Notes: generated from the letters alone by a model not told the origin. DNA of 64,000 nt from Bradyrhizobium sp. NFR13 (GCF_900114605.1 NZ_FOTP01000003.1:186001-250000), one strand, 5' to 3'. Counted from the stretch's first letter, positions 16,808 through 25,283 are shown. Translations and numbers: made by a program.

Positions 16808-17719
16808 ATGGATGTAAATCTCAAGCAGATCAGGACATTCGTCGTCGTTGCCCAGGCCGGCAGCTTTACCCGGGCCGCGGAGCTGCTGCATCTGGCCCAG
16901 CCGACATTGACGGTTCAAATCAGACGCCTCGAGGAAACGCTCGAGGTGAAACTGTTCGATCGCAACACGCGCTCTGTCGAACTGACGCGGGTCGGCCGCG
17001 AGCTTCTGCCGGTGTTTCAGCGCATGATCCGCGATCTCGATGCCGTGGTCGTCGATACCCGCGATATCGCGGCCAAGCGCCGGGGCGTCGTCCGGATCGC
17101 AGCACTCCCCTCGGTGGCCGCGGGCGCCCTGCCCGAGGCCATCAAGTCGTTTCGCGAGCTGCAGCCCGGCGCGTCTTTCGTCCTGAAGGACGTGATCGCC
17201 AACCGCGTTCTTGATCTCGTCCGCTCGGAGGACGTCGATCTCGGCATCATGGGCGGCAGCGTCACCGGCCACGATGTGGAAGTGCTGCTTGAGGTGCGCG
17301 ACCGCATGCATGTGGTGTTTCCGGCAAAGCACCCGATCGGCGGCATCCGCAAGGTCACCATCGGCGATCTAATGAAGTATCCGCTGGTGCTGATGGACCC
17401 CGCGACCAGCGTCCGTGCTGTCGTCGACAGTGCCTTCCTGAAAGCAGGACACATCGCGCAGCCAACCTGCGAGGCGACCTATATGATGACCGCCGTCGCC
17501 ATGGTGCGCGCCGGACTCGGCATCACGATCCTGCCGGGCTCGGCCCGCGAGATCGGAGCGGAGCCCGACCTGCGGTCGCGGCAGATCGACGTCGCGAATT
17601 TTTCGCGCGCGATCACCATCATCAAGAAGAGCGGCCGCACCCTGCCGCCGATCAGCGAAGCCTTTGGTGATCACCTCGCCAAGTCGATCAGCGCGCAGCC
17701 ACTATTCGCGCGACGATAA
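16808..17719 (+). CDS. LysR-family transcriptional regulator (303 aa)
   Basis: Helix-turn-helix at residues 3-60 (LKQIRTFVVVAQAGSFTRAA, QPTLTVQIRRLEETL, LFDRNTRSVELT) and a periplasmic-binding-protein-like effector domain from about residue 90 (GVVRIAALPSVAAGALPEAI). Usual length for the family. It is transcribed away from the AtuA-like operon with 197 bp between starts, so it probably controls that operon and itself in response to a pathway metabolite. Effector unknown. Confidence 0.92.
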   Translation: MDVNLKQIRTFVVVAQAGSFTRAAELLHLAQPTLTVQIRRLEETLEVKLFDRNTRSVELTRVGRELLPVFQRMIRDLDAVVVDTRDIAAKRRGVVRIAALPSVAAGALPEAIKSFRELQPGASFVLKDVIANRVLDLVRSEDVDLGIMGGSVTGHDVEVLLEVRDRMHVVFPAKHPIGGIRKVTIGDLMKYPLVLMDPATSVRAVVDSAFLKAGHIAQPTCEATYMMTAVAMVRAGLGITILPGSAREIGAEPDLRSRQIDVANFSRAITIIKKSGRTLPPISEAFGDHLAKSISAQPLFARR

Positions 17720-17729
17720 CCAGCGCAAG

Positions 17730-18710
17730 CTACTTCATCGCGTCATAGACCACGAAACTGTAGGCGCCCTCCGGTTTCTTGGTGATTACCGGATCTGATC
17801 CGCCGGACATCAGCGTCGCGACCGTGCGATCATAGTCCTTGACGTCGAGCTTGCCATTGGCATCGCCGAGCAATTTGCTGACCTCGGTCATCATCCGCTT
17901 CTGGTCTTTGGCGGTCTTGGCACCCGTGGAGTCGCCAGCCAAAATGATCTTCACGGCTTCGTCGGGATTGGCCTTGGCATAATCCCAGCCTTTCATCGAT
18001 GCCTTCACGAATTTAGCCATCTTGGCGACGAAGGCTGGATCCTTGAGATTCTTGTCGAGCACCCAGAGACCGTCCTCCAGCGTCGCAACGCCTTCATCCT
18101 CGTATTTAAACACGGTGAGCTGGCTTGGCTTGTAGCCACCATCGATCACCTGCCAATATTCGTTATAGGCCATCGTCGAGACGCAATCGACCTGCTTCTG
18201 CAGCAGCGGATCGACATTGAAGCCCTGCTTGATGATCTTGACGCCGGCAGGCGAACCATCGGTCTTGTAGCCGAGCTTCGACATCCATGACAGGAACGGA
18301 TATTCGTTGCCGCCATACCAGACACCGGTGATTTTTCCTTTCAGATCTGTCGGCTTCTTGATGCCGGTCTCGGCGCGGCAGGTGAGTTCGAGCCCGGACC
18401 TCTTGAAGGTCTGCGAGATATTGACCAGTGACACGCCCTTTTCGCGCGAAGCCAGTGCCGAGGGCATCCAGTCCACCACGACATCGGCACCGCCGCCCGC
18501 GATCACCTGCGGTGGAGCCACGTCAGGGCCACCCGGCTTGATGGTGACGTCGAGGCCGGCATCCTTATAGAAGCCCTTCTCCTTGGCGACGAAGTAACCG
18601 GCGAACTGGGCCTGCGCGACCCATTTGAGCTGGATGGTGACCTTGTCCGCCGCTTGTGCGGAGCCGAGCGAGAGAGCCATCGCTGCGCCGAATGCCATGA
18701 TCTTCTTCAT
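17730..18710 (-). CDS. NitT/TauT-type ABC transporter substrate-binding protein (NMT1/THI5-like), 326 aa
   Basis: Signal peptide (IMAFGAAMALSLGSAQAA) then VTIQLKWVAQAQFAGYFVA and KEKGFYKDAGLDVTI, the start typical of NMT1-like binding proteins that bind pyrimidine precursors, riboflavin, sulfonates or related small molecules. Closest-looking features (QLKW..QAQFAGY) recall ThiY/RibY proteins. Start at 18710 has GGAG 6 nt upstream; a TTG two codons earlier is unlikely. It is last in an operon ATPase-permease-permease-binding protein. Ligand not decided; no TPP or FMN riboswitch was found upstream. Confidence 0.88.
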   Translation of the reverse strand: MKKIMAFGAAMALSLGSAQAADKVTIQLKWVAQAQFAGYFVAKEKGFYKDAGLDVTIKPGGPDVAPPQVIAGGGADVVVDWMPSALASREKGVSLVNISQTFKRSGLELTCRAETGIKKPTDLKGKITGVWYGGNEYPFLSWMSKLGYKTDGSPAGVKIIKQGFNVDPLLQKQVDCVSTMAYNEYWQVIDGGYKPSQLTVFKYEDEGVATLEDGLWVLDKNLKDPAFVAKMAKFVKASMKGWDYAKANPDEAVKIILAGDSTGAKTAKDQKRMMTEVSKLLGDANGKLDVKDYDRTVATLMSGGSDPVITKKPEGAYSFVVYDAMK

Positions 18711-18741
18711 GCTCAACTCCAGAATTGGCGAACCTGCCGAA

Positions 18742-19872
18742 CTAGGTCCGCATGGATGGATGCCAAAACGTCGTCACGCGTTCGGCGAGCGCAACAAGTC
18801 CATAAAATGCCATTCCCGCGATCGCAGCCAGCGCGATTTCCGCCCACACCATATCGAGCGCCATGCGCCCGGCCTCGGTGGAAATCCGAAAGCCGATGCC
18901 CTGCGTCGGCGTCCCGAAGAATTCTGCAACGATGGCACCTATCAAGGCCAGTGTGGCATTGATCTTCAAGGCGTTGAAGATGAAAGGTAGTGCAGCAGGC
19001 AGATACAACTTGATGAGAGTCTGGGCATAGCTCGCGCCATAGGAGCGCATCAGATCGCGCTCCATATCACCGGCGGCCTGCAGACCGGCCAGCGCATTCA
19101 CCAGCATCGGAAAGAATGTCACCAGCGCCACAACCGCAGCCTTCGACGGCCAGTCGAAGCCGAACCACATGACCATGATCGGCGCGACGCCAACCAGCGG
19201 CAGTGCCGAGAAGAAGTTACCCAAGGGTAGCAGCCCGCGGCCGAGAAATTCAAAGCGATGCGCGAGGATCGCCACTAGAAGCCCGGCGCCACAGCCGATG
19301 GCATAGCCGATCAGCACACCACGGATGAAGGTCTGCACGAAATCCGCGCCCAGTGTCGGCAGCGACGCCATGAACTTTGCGGCCGCCGCGCTCGGCGACG
19401 GCAGCAACACCGGCGGCACGCCCGCCCCGCGCACCACGACTTCCCAGAGATAGAACACGGCTGCACCGAACAGCAGCGGAATGGCGAGATCGATGATCTT
19501 CCGAAATACGCTGTTGCGCGATTTCAGCCCCGCGAGCGCGACGACGCAGATCCAAGATGCCAGCCAGACGCCGATCACGACCATCCAGAAGCCTGATGCC
19601 GCATCGCCGGCGATCAAGGGATCGCGGAGCAGCATCAGTGTCATATCCGCAGTGATGCCTGCCCCGACAAGCCCGATCACGATGGCAGGCAGGCCACGGA
19701 AGCCGGCAGCGAAAGCGAACACAAGCACGATGACGCCGGTCAGCAGAAACGTCAGCGGGCGCGCCATCAGCGCGGCGACAGGCACACCCGAGAGCGGCAA
19801 TGGCAGCATCAGTGTGATCAGCACGCACACCGCCGACATGATGAAGCCCAGGCGTATCTGGCGACGATTCAT
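18742..19872 (-). CDS. NitT/TauT-type ABC permease with an extra N-terminal membrane domain (376 aa)
   Basis: The C-terminal 250 residues form a standard binding-protein-dependent permease with the EAA-type loop (DLMRSYGASYAQTLIKLYLPAALPFI) contacting the ATPase. Ahead of it lie about 120 residues with some four extra membrane helices (VCVLITLMLPLPLSG, LTFLLTGVIVLVFAFAAG, and two more), unusual for this family. Start at 19872 is inside an ATGA overlap with the upstream permease gene, which supports this start and thus the extension. Forms a heterodimer with the permease at 19869-20795. Confidence 0.88.
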   Translation of the reverse strand: MNRRQIRLGFIMSAVCVLITLMLPLPLSGVPVAALMARPLTFLLTGVIVLVFAFAAGFRGLPAIVIGLVGAGITADMTLMLLRDPLIAGDAASGFWMVVIGVWLASWICVVALAGLKSRNSVFRKIIDLAIPLLFGAAVFYLWEVVVRGAGVPPVLLPSPSAAAAKFMASLPTLGADFVQTFIRGVLIGYAIGCGAGLLVAILAHRFEFLGRGLLPLGNFFSALPLVGVAPIMVMWFGFDWPSKAAVVALVTFFPMLVNALAGLQAAGDMERDLMRSYGASYAQTLIKLYLPAALPFIFNALKINATLALIGAIVAEFFGTPTQGIGFRISTEAGRMALDMVWAEIALAAIAGMAFYGLVALAERVTTFWHPSMRT

Positions 19873-20795
19873 GCCCGCGCCCCCATCCGCTGCGCGACCT
19901 TGCGTTCGGCATAGCTCACAATCGCAATCAGGCCCGAGGCCAGCACGGCGGCGGCAACCAGCGCCGACCAGATCTGGATGGTCTGGCCGTAATAGGAGCC
20001 GGCCAGCAGGCGTGCACCGATGCCGGCTTCCGCGCCGGTCGGCAATTCCGCGACAATGGCGCCGATCAGCGAAATGGTGATGGCGACCTTGAGGCTGGCA
20101 AAGAGATATGGCACCGCCCACGGCCAGCGCAGTTTCGACAGCACCTGCCTAGATGTCGCTGACCATGTCCGCATCAGATCCATCTGCATCGGATCGGGCG
20201 AGGTGAAGCCCTTCACCATGCCGATGGTGACGGGGAAGAAGCTCAGATAGGCCGAGATGATCGATTTCGGCAGCAGGCCCTGCAGGCCGATGGCGCCGAG
20301 CACCACGATGAAGATCGGCGCCAGCGCCAATATGGGCACCATCTGCGAGCAGATGATCCACGGCATCAGGCTGCGCTCCAACACGCGGCTGTGCACGATG
20401 GCCAGCGCCAGAACGATGCCGAGCAGCGCCCCCAGCGCGAAACCGAGCAAGGTGGCCGATAGTGTCACCACGGAATGGTAGACAAGGCTGCGCGGTGCCG
20501 TCGGCGCATAGCCGAACACACCATCGATGAAGGCGCCCACCACCTGATGGGGCGCCGGCAACAGTGGCCGCTCCGCACTCATGGTGCCTTCCAGCAGCTC
20601 CATGGTCGTATAGGGCGATTCTTCGCGCTCGAAGCCGCCGCGCACGAGCGACAGGTTCATCAACACCGCACCGACGTACCAGACGACGATCAGCACCGCG
20701 ACGATAGTCACGACCGGTGCGTTGCGCGTCACTAGCGGATGCGTGCGCAATGCAGCCCTCGCGATCGGCATCGTGTTCACCGCACTACTCGTCAT
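19869..20795 (-). CDS. NitT/TauT-type ABC permease (308 aa)
   Basis: Inner-membrane subunit with a first helix near residues 28-48 and the conserved permease core; the EAA-like loop reads MRTWSATSRQVLSKLRWPWAVPYL. A roughly 50-residue periplasmic insertion (RGGFEREESPYTTMELLEG) after helix 1 is characteristic of one subunit of ThiX/RibX-like pairs. Its start overlaps the end of the ATPase gene and its stop overlaps the next permease as ATGA, showing a tight operon. Confidence 0.9.
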   Translation of the reverse strand: MTSSAVNTMPIARAALRTHPLVTRNAPVVTIVAVLIVVWYVGAVLMNLSLVRGGFEREESPYTTMELLEGTMSAERPLLPAPHQVVGAFIDGVFGYAPTAPRSLVYHSVVTLSATLLGFALGALLGIVLALAIVHSRVLERSLMPWIICSQMVPILALAPIFIVVLGAIGLQGLLPKSIISAYLSFFPVTIGMVKGFTSPDPMQMDLMRTWSATSRQVLSKLRWPWAVPYLFASLKVAITISLIGAIVAELPTGAEAGIGARLLAGSYYGQTIQIWSALVAAAVLASGLIAIVSYAERKVAQRMGARA

Positions 20796-21615
20796 AGGAG
20801 TGCCCGGCGCGCAGGCCCGTCCGCACGCGCTGCGCGATGGCCATGAATTCCGGTGTCTCGCGGATTTCCAGCGTACGATCGCGCGGAAAATTGCAGTCGA
20901 TGACGTCAGTGATACGCCCCGGCCGCGGCGACATCACCACGATCCTCGTGGAGAGAAATACCGCTTCAGGAATGGAGTGCGTCACGAACAGCACGGTCTT
21001 GCGGGTCTTGGCCCACAACTGCAGCAACTGTTCGTTGAGATGATCCCTGACGATCTCGTCCAGTGCGCCGAACGGCTCGTCCATCAAGAGCAATTCCGGA
21101 TCGAACGACAGCGCACGCGCGATCGAGACGCGCTGTTGCATGCCGCCCGAGAGCTGCCAGGGGAATTTCCGCTCGAAACCGATGAGATTGACCAGCTCCA
21201 AATAGCGCGCCGCGCGCTGTTTCTGTTCGGTCGGCGAGAAGCCCATCAATTCCAACGGCAGTTTGAGGTTGGCCTCGATGCTGCGCCACGGAAACAATGC
21301 GGGCGCCTGAAACACATAGCCGTAATTGCGCCCGAGCCGCGCCTGTTCGGCGCTCATACCGTTGACGGTGACGGTGCCCGAACTCGGCTGCTGCAGGTCG
21401 GCGATCACGCGTAGCAGCGTGGTCTTGCCGCAGCCCGAGGGGCCGATGAAAGAGACGAATTCGCCGCCGCCGATTTGCAGATCGACATTGGATAAGGCTT
21501 CGACCTTGCCATCGGCCGTGTCGAAGGTGAGCGACACCTTGCTGACATCGACCGCGACAGGGCGTGTCACTGTGGATTGATAGATGTGAGGTTCAACGTC
21601 GGCAGTTGAGTTCAT
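20785..21615 (-). CDS. NitT/TauT-type ABC transporter ATP-binding protein (276 aa)
   Basis: All nucleotide-binding motifs are present: Walker A GPSGCGKTT, Q-loop in YVFQAPALFPWRS, signature LSGGMQQRVSIARAL, Walker B ELLLMDEPFGALD, and the switch His in VTHSIPEA. Start at 21615 (MNSTADV) is favoured; an upstream extension is Pro/Gly-rich and unlikely to be translated. It is the first gene of the importer operon (ATPase, two permeases, binding protein). The 273 bp upstream contain no recognisable riboswitch. Confidence 0.93.
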   Translation of the reverse strand: MNSTADVEPHIYQSTVTRPVAVDVSKVSLTFDTADGKVEALSNVDLQIGGGEFVSFIGPSGCGKTTLLRVIADLQQPSSGTVTVNGMSAEQARLGRNYGYVFQAPALFPWRSIEANLKLPLELMGFSPTEQKQRAARYLELVNLIGFERKFPWQLSGGMQQRVSIARALSFDPELLLMDEPFGALDEIVRDHLNEQLLQLWAKTRKTVLFVTHSIPEAVFLSTRIVVMSPRPGRITDVIDCNFPRDRTLEIRETPEFMAIAQRVRTGLRAGHSYDE

Positions 21616-21888
21616 GCGCACCGGTTCGACCAGAGGGTCACGCAGCCCGGCCAGTCCTTCAGGGCCTATGAGCCCTGCGGGACGTGGCAATATGCCGCCT
21701 ATCGGGGGATGATATCGGCATTGATCGCTGCTTCAACACAATAGTGCCGCCCCCCTTCCGCCGCTCGCTGATAGTTTGCGCAAGGACAGCGGACTTATTG
21801 GGCAGTTATGATCCGCCGCGCCGCATCACCCAAACAAAAAGCGGCCGGGCTGAGCCCGGCCGCTACAATCGTAATTGATAAAATGAGA
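21616..21888. other. 273 bp intergenic region upstream of the ABC operon
   Basis: Holds the phyR terminator at its right end and presumably the promoter of the NitT/TauT operon. I looked for TPP and FMN riboswitch cores on the minus strand because of the ThiY/RibY-like binding protein and saw neither. Confidence 0.4.
21831..21863 (-). terminator. Rho-independent terminator of phyR
   Basis: A 10 bp perfect stem (GCGGCCGGGC / GCCCGGCCGC) with loop TGA at 21841-21863, followed on the minus strand by a T-rich run (TTTTTGTTTG). It lies 26 bp after the phyR stop. Confidence 0.85.
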
Positions 21889-22689
21889 TCAGGAGGCCCT
21901 GGCAGTTTTGTTCTTCGAGTTGCGCTGGAAGAACAGGGCCTGGCTGGCGACGGCCGAGACCATCGCCGGCTGGAACGGCTTCGAGATCAGGAACGCCGGC
22001 TCCGGACGTTCGCCGGTCAGGAAACGCTCCGGATAGGCGGTGATGAAGACCACGGGCACTTCGAAGAGGCGCAGCAACTCGTTCACCGCGTCGAGACCCG
22101 AGCTACCATCGGCGAGCTGGATATCGGCGAGGATCAGGCCAGGCTTCTTGTTCTTTGCGAGCGCCACCGCATCCGCATGGGTACGGGCAACGCCGATGAC
22201 GTTATGACCGAGGTTCTTCACGAGGCTTTCGAGATCCATCGCGATGAAGGTTTCGTCCTCGATGATGAGCACGTCGGTGGCGATCTCGGCGGCCATTTCG
22301 CGACCGGCGGTGTCGGCCAGCGTACGCACTTCCGCCACGTCAGCGTCGAGTACGAAGGCCACTTCCTCTTCCGAGAAGCCTTCGAGCGACAGCAACAGGA
22401 AGGCCTGTCGTGGCAGCGGGGTGATGTTGGAAATGCGCTTCTCGGAGGCGGCCTGCAGCGACGAGACATCCGGATTGTCATTCAGGGCGACTGAGTTCCA
22501 GATCTGAGTGAACAGGCGAAACAAGCCGGCGCGAGCTCCGTGTTGCTCGTCAAGCAGCGATTGATCCTGCAGCAACGCTTCCAGCATGGCGCCGACATAA
22601 GCATCGCCTGACGCTTGGTTGCCCGTGAGGGCTCGGGCATAGCGCCGCAACAGCGGCAAGTGTTCAGCTACGAGCTGTGATCGGGACAT
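21889..22689 (-). CDS. phyR: PhyR, anti-anti-sigma response regulator of the general stress response (266 aa)
   Basis: N-terminal sigma-like domain (residues 1-130: LVAEHLPLLRRYARALTGNQ through TPLPRQAFLLLSLEGFSEEEVAFVL) and C-terminal receiver from about 139 (LIIEDETFIAMDLE) with phospho-acceptor Asp189 in LILADIQLADG and Lys in ISKPF. Phosphorylated PhyR binds NepR and frees the sigma factor EcfG. Start at ATG 22689 with GGAG 5 nt upstream; a GTG two codons earlier is possible. It is divergent from nepR-ecfG, the standard arrangement in Rhizobiales. No HWE/PhyK kinase gene is next to it. Confidence 0.96.
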   Translation of the reverse strand: MSRSQLVAEHLPLLRRYARALTGNQASGDAYVGAMLEALLQDQSLLDEQHGARAGLFRLFTQIWNSVALNDNPDVSSLQAASEKRISNITPLPRQAFLLLSLEGFSEEEVAFVLDADVAEVRTLADTAGREMAAEIATDVLIIEDETFIAMDLESLVKNLGHNVIGVARTHADAVALAKNKKPGLILADIQLADGSSGLDAVNELLRLFEVPVVFITAYPERFLTGERPEPAFLISKPFQPAMVSAVASQALFFQRNSKNKTARAS

Positions 22690-22762
22690 CCCCACTCCAT
22701 CCTATTCTAAGCCAAAGCCAAAGGGGTACCAGAATACAACCGGTTCCTTCGATGTGCGTGTC

Positions 22763-22787
22763 TACGTTCCAGTAAGACAAAAGTTCC
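22763..22787 (-). promoter_or_regulatory. Candidate EcfG-type promoter for phyR
   Basis: On the minus strand GGAAC (22783-22787), a 16 bp spacer, then CGTA (22763-22766). The alphaproteobacterial EcfG consensus is GGAAC-N16/17-CGTT, so one base differs. It sits about 75 bp upstream of the phyR start, as expected for an autoregulated gene. Confidence 0.5.
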
Positions 22788-22795
22788 ACCAACTC

Positions 22796-22820
22796 GGAAC
22801 TTTCCGCCGCGCTCCGCATT
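22796..22820 (+). promoter_or_regulatory. Candidate EcfG-type promoter for nepR-ecfG
   Basis: GGAAC at 22796-22800, a 16 bp spacer, then CATT at 22817-22820; one base off the CGTT consensus. It is about 90 bp upstream of nepR and lies back-to-back with the phyR candidate promoter. Confidence 0.45.
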
Positions 22821-22911
22821 AGATCGCCGACAGACGCCGCAAAGGCTTCAAAAATCAAGAAAATTTCTCAAATTCCAGGGGGCGTATCTTCTGGGGAATG
22901 TGGAACGGGTC

Positions 22912-23109
22912 ATGAAAGATGTGAAGCCAAAGGGCGGATTAAACGCCGAAATCCAGTCACGGATCGGGCATCAGTTGCGCGCCATGTACGACGATGTCGT
23001 GCGACAGGGCGTGCCGGACCGATTTGCGGAGCTGATCCGCAAGCTGGACGGGGCTGAGGCTCAAGCCCAGATCGCTGGCGATCCTGGCAAAAATGAAGGA
23101 GGGGAATAA
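22912..23109 (+). CDS. nepR: NepR anti-sigma factor (65 aa)
   Basis: Small helical protein with the NepR core LNAEIQSRIGHQLRAMYDDV followed by GVPDRFAELIRKLD. It holds EcfG inactive until phosphorylated PhyR binds it. Start at ATG 22912 gives the usual N-terminus (MKDVKPKGG); a GTG 12 nt upstream is also in frame. The stop codon overlaps the ecfG start as TAATG, so the two are coupled and made in fixed proportion. Confidence 0.93.
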   Translation: MKDVKPKGGLNAEIQSRIGHQLRAMYDDVVRQGVPDRFAELIRKLDGAEAQAQIAGDPGKNEGGE

Positions 23110-23657
23110 TGCCTCTCACAGACTCACTCCGCGACGACATTCTGGCGTCGGTGCCCAGCCTGCGCGCCTTCGCGATCTCGCTCTCCGGCAATGGCGATCG
23201 GGCCGATGACCTCGTACAGGAAACGCTGTTGCGCGCTCTCGCCAATATCGACTCCTTCCAGGTGGGCTCGAACCTGCCTGCGTGGTTATTCACCATTCTG
23301 CGCAACCTGTTCCGGTCGGACTATCGCAAGCGGCGGCGCGAAGTTGAGGATGCGGATGGCAGCTATGCCAAGACTCTGAAGACCCAGCCGGCACAAAACG
23401 CCCATCTGGAATTTGAGGAGTTTCGCGCGGCGCTCGAGAAGCTTCCTCAGGATCAACGCGAAGCACTCATTCTGGTCGGTGCCTCCGGCTTCTCCTATGA
23501 AGACGCGGCCACGATCTGCGGCTGCGCCGTCGGCACCATCAAGAGCCGCGTCAATCGCGCGCGCTCGAAGCTCAGCGCCCTGCTCTATGTGGATGGCGCG
23601 GAAGACTTCGGCCCGGACGATACAGTCCGTGCAGTGATTGGCGGATCGGGCGGTTAG
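23109..23657 (+). CDS. ecfG: EcfG, ECF sigma factor of the general stress response (182 aa)
   Basis: Sigma region 2 (LRAFAISLSGNGDRADDLVQETLLRALANIDSF, with LPAWLFTILRN) and region 4 (LEKLPQDQREALILVGASGFSYEDAATICGCAVGTIKSRVNRARSKL) split here by a short linker. It directs RNA polymerase to GGAAC...CGTT promoters after release from NepR. Starts at the last base of nepR. A terminator follows at 23686-23711. Confidence 0.95.
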   Translation: MPLTDSLRDDILASVPSLRAFAISLSGNGDRADDLVQETLLRALANIDSFQVGSNLPAWLFTILRNLFRSDYRKRRREVEDADGSYAKTLKTQPAQNAHLEFEEFRAALEKLPQDQREALILVGASGFSYEDAATICGCAVGTIKSRVNRARSKLSALLYVDGAEDFGPDDTVRAVIGGSGG

Positions 23658-23685
23658 GTCGGTCCTTCAACTCAGACGAGAAAAA

Positions 23686-23711
23686 GCGACCGCCTCGGTG
23701 GCCACTTTTTT
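23686..23711 (+). terminator. Terminator after ecfG
   Basis: Stem GCgACCG / CGGTgGC with loop CCT and one internal mismatch, followed by six T residues, 28 bp after the ecfG stop. Confidence 0.65.
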
Positions 23712-23809
23712 GGGTACGAGTTAGTATGGCCGTATCAGCAGTGCGCCGACCTCTTCCCGCAATCGGGGACGAAGGGAACCGCCACCATCTTTCCGCCACA
23801 CAGAAAGTG

Positions 23810-23834
23810 CCCCTCGCGATCACATCGCGAGGGG
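23810..23834 (+). terminator. Strong hairpin upstream of the binding-protein array
   Basis: An 11 bp perfect stem (CCCCTCGCGAT / ATCGCGAGGGG, loop CAC) followed by ATTTCTGTT. It closely resembles the terminators after binding-protein genes 1-3 of the array and lies 62 bp before the first gene, although no binding-protein gene precedes it. Confidence 0.7.
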
Positions 23835-23896
23835 ATTTCTGTTGATGCATATGCCATCAGCGCCTCACGATGAACGGCCGCGAGGATCACTCTGGA

Positions 23897-25123
23897 ATGA
23901 ACACGTTTCGACGACACGCCACTCTACCTTTGGCCGTTGCACTGAGCCTCGCTTGTGCTGGCCATGCCCTCGCGCAGAAGCAATACGATCCCGGCGCATC
24001 CGACACCGAGATCAAGATCGGCAACATCATGCCCTATAGCGGACCGGCTTCGGCCTATGGCATCGCCGGTGTGATCGAGGCCGCCTATTTCCGTATGATC
24101 AATGATCAGGGCGGTATCAACGGCCGCAAGATCAGCTTCATCAGCTATGACGATGCCTACAATCCGTCAAAGGCTGTCGAGCAGGCGCGCAAGCTCGTGG
24201 AATCAGACGAGGTACTCGTGGTGTTCAATCCGCTCGGCACACCGTCAAACGCGGCGATCCAGAAATATCTCAACATTAAGAAGGTGCCACAGCTGTTCGT
24301 CGCTGCCGGCGCGACCTATTTCGGCAATCACAAAGCATTCCCATGGACCATGGCATGGCAGCCGCCTTATGAGAGCGAAGGCCGCATCTATGGGAAATAT
24401 CTGCTGACGGAAAAGTCCAACGCGAAGATCGCAGTGCTCTATCAGAACGACGACCTCGGCAAGGATGTGCTGAAGGGTTTGAAGGACGGCCTCGGCGACA
24501 AGGCATCGACGATGCTCGTGGCCGCCGAAAGCTATGAGGTCACCGAGCCGACCATTGACTCCCACGTTATCAATCTGAAGGCCTCAGGCGCCGATACGTT
24601 CATCAGCGTCACCACACCGAAGTCCGCGGTACAGAGCATTCGCAAGGTAGCTGAACTCGGCTGGAAACCGCTCTACATTCAGGGCTATGCCAGTGCGTCG
24701 ATCAGTTCGGTGCTGAAGCCGGCGGGACAGGAGATCTCGCAGGGCATCCTGTCGGCCTATTACGCCAAGGACGGCTCCGATCCGCAATGGGACAATGACC
24801 CCGGCATGCAGCGCTTCTATGCGTTCCTCACCAAATACGCACCGGATGCCCGCCGCAATGACATCTCGGTAGTCTACGGCTACGGCGCAGCTCAGACCAT
24901 GGTGCAGGTGCTGAAGCAGGCCGGCGATGATCTCACCCGTGCCAATGTGATGAAGCAAGCCGCCAGCCTGAAGGACTTTGCGCCAGACACGATGCTGCCG
25001 GGCGTTAAACTCAACACGTCGGCGACTGATTTCTACCCGATCGAACAGTTGCAGATGATGCGCTTCAAGGGCGACAAATGGGAGCTATTTGGCCCTGTGA
25101 TCTCGGGCGAGATCAGCCACTGA
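23897..25123 (+). CDS. HAAT-family ABC substrate-binding protein, array copy 1 (408 aa)
   Basis: Periplasmic binding protein of the branched-chain amino acid/aromatic acid class. Signal peptide MNTFRRHATLPLAVALSLAC with cleavage after ALAQ; the mature start KQYDPGASDTEIKIGNIMPY and SGPASAYG are shared by all five array copies. Later family blocks include DDAYNPSKAVEQARKLVESD, QNDDLGKDVLKGLKDGLGD and LQMMRFKGDKWELFG. Start at 23897 has GAGGA about 9 nt upstream. This copy differs from the others most: it has VLKQAGDDLTR where the rest have a Cys, and TKYAPDARRNDIS. No permease is adjacent; the nearest is livH at 33050. Ligand may be an aromatic acid, inferred from the catabolic genes downstream. 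Confidence 0.92.
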   Translation: MNTFRRHATLPLAVALSLACAGHALAQKQYDPGASDTEIKIGNIMPYSGPASAYGIAGVIEAAYFRMINDQGGINGRKISFISYDDAYNPSKAVEQARKLVESDEVLVVFNPLGTPSNAAIQKYLNIKKVPQLFVAAGATYFGNHKAFPWTMAWQPPYESEGRIYGKYLLTEKSNAKIAVLYQNDDLGKDVLKGLKDGLGDKASTMLVAAESYEVTEPTIDSHVINLKASGADTFISVTTPKSAVQSIRKVAELGWKPLYIQGYASASISSVLKPAGQEISQGILSAYYAKDGSDPQWDNDPGMQRFYAFLTKYAPDARRNDISVVYGYGAAQTMVQVLKQAGDDLTRANVMKQAASLKDFAPDTMLPGVKLNTSATDFYPIEQLQMMRFKGDKWELFGPVISGEISH

Positions 25124-25162
25124 ATTATGCCGGGGGACGGCATATCCATTGCCCAATAAAGC

Positions 25163-25195
25163 AGCCCTTCGCGGTGTCGTCGCGAAGGGCTTTTT
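25163..25195 (+). terminator. Terminator after array copy 1
   Basis: Perfect 11 bp stem AGCCCTTCGCG / CGCGAAGGGCT with a 7 nt loop, followed by TTTTT. Same stem core (CGCG) as the hairpins at 23810 and 27960. Confidence 0.88.
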
Positions 25196-25283
25196 GTTGC
25201 CGCATACAAGCGAACGGTGTTCAATCCGGCCGGAGCCGCAAAGGCCCGCAAAACAAGACGAATAAAAATCAGGGAGTTCTGAA

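Noticed and set aside
21616-21830. Possible TPP or FMN riboswitch before the ThiY/RibY-like ABC operon
   Set aside because: None of the conserved core segments of either riboswitch is present on the minus strand.
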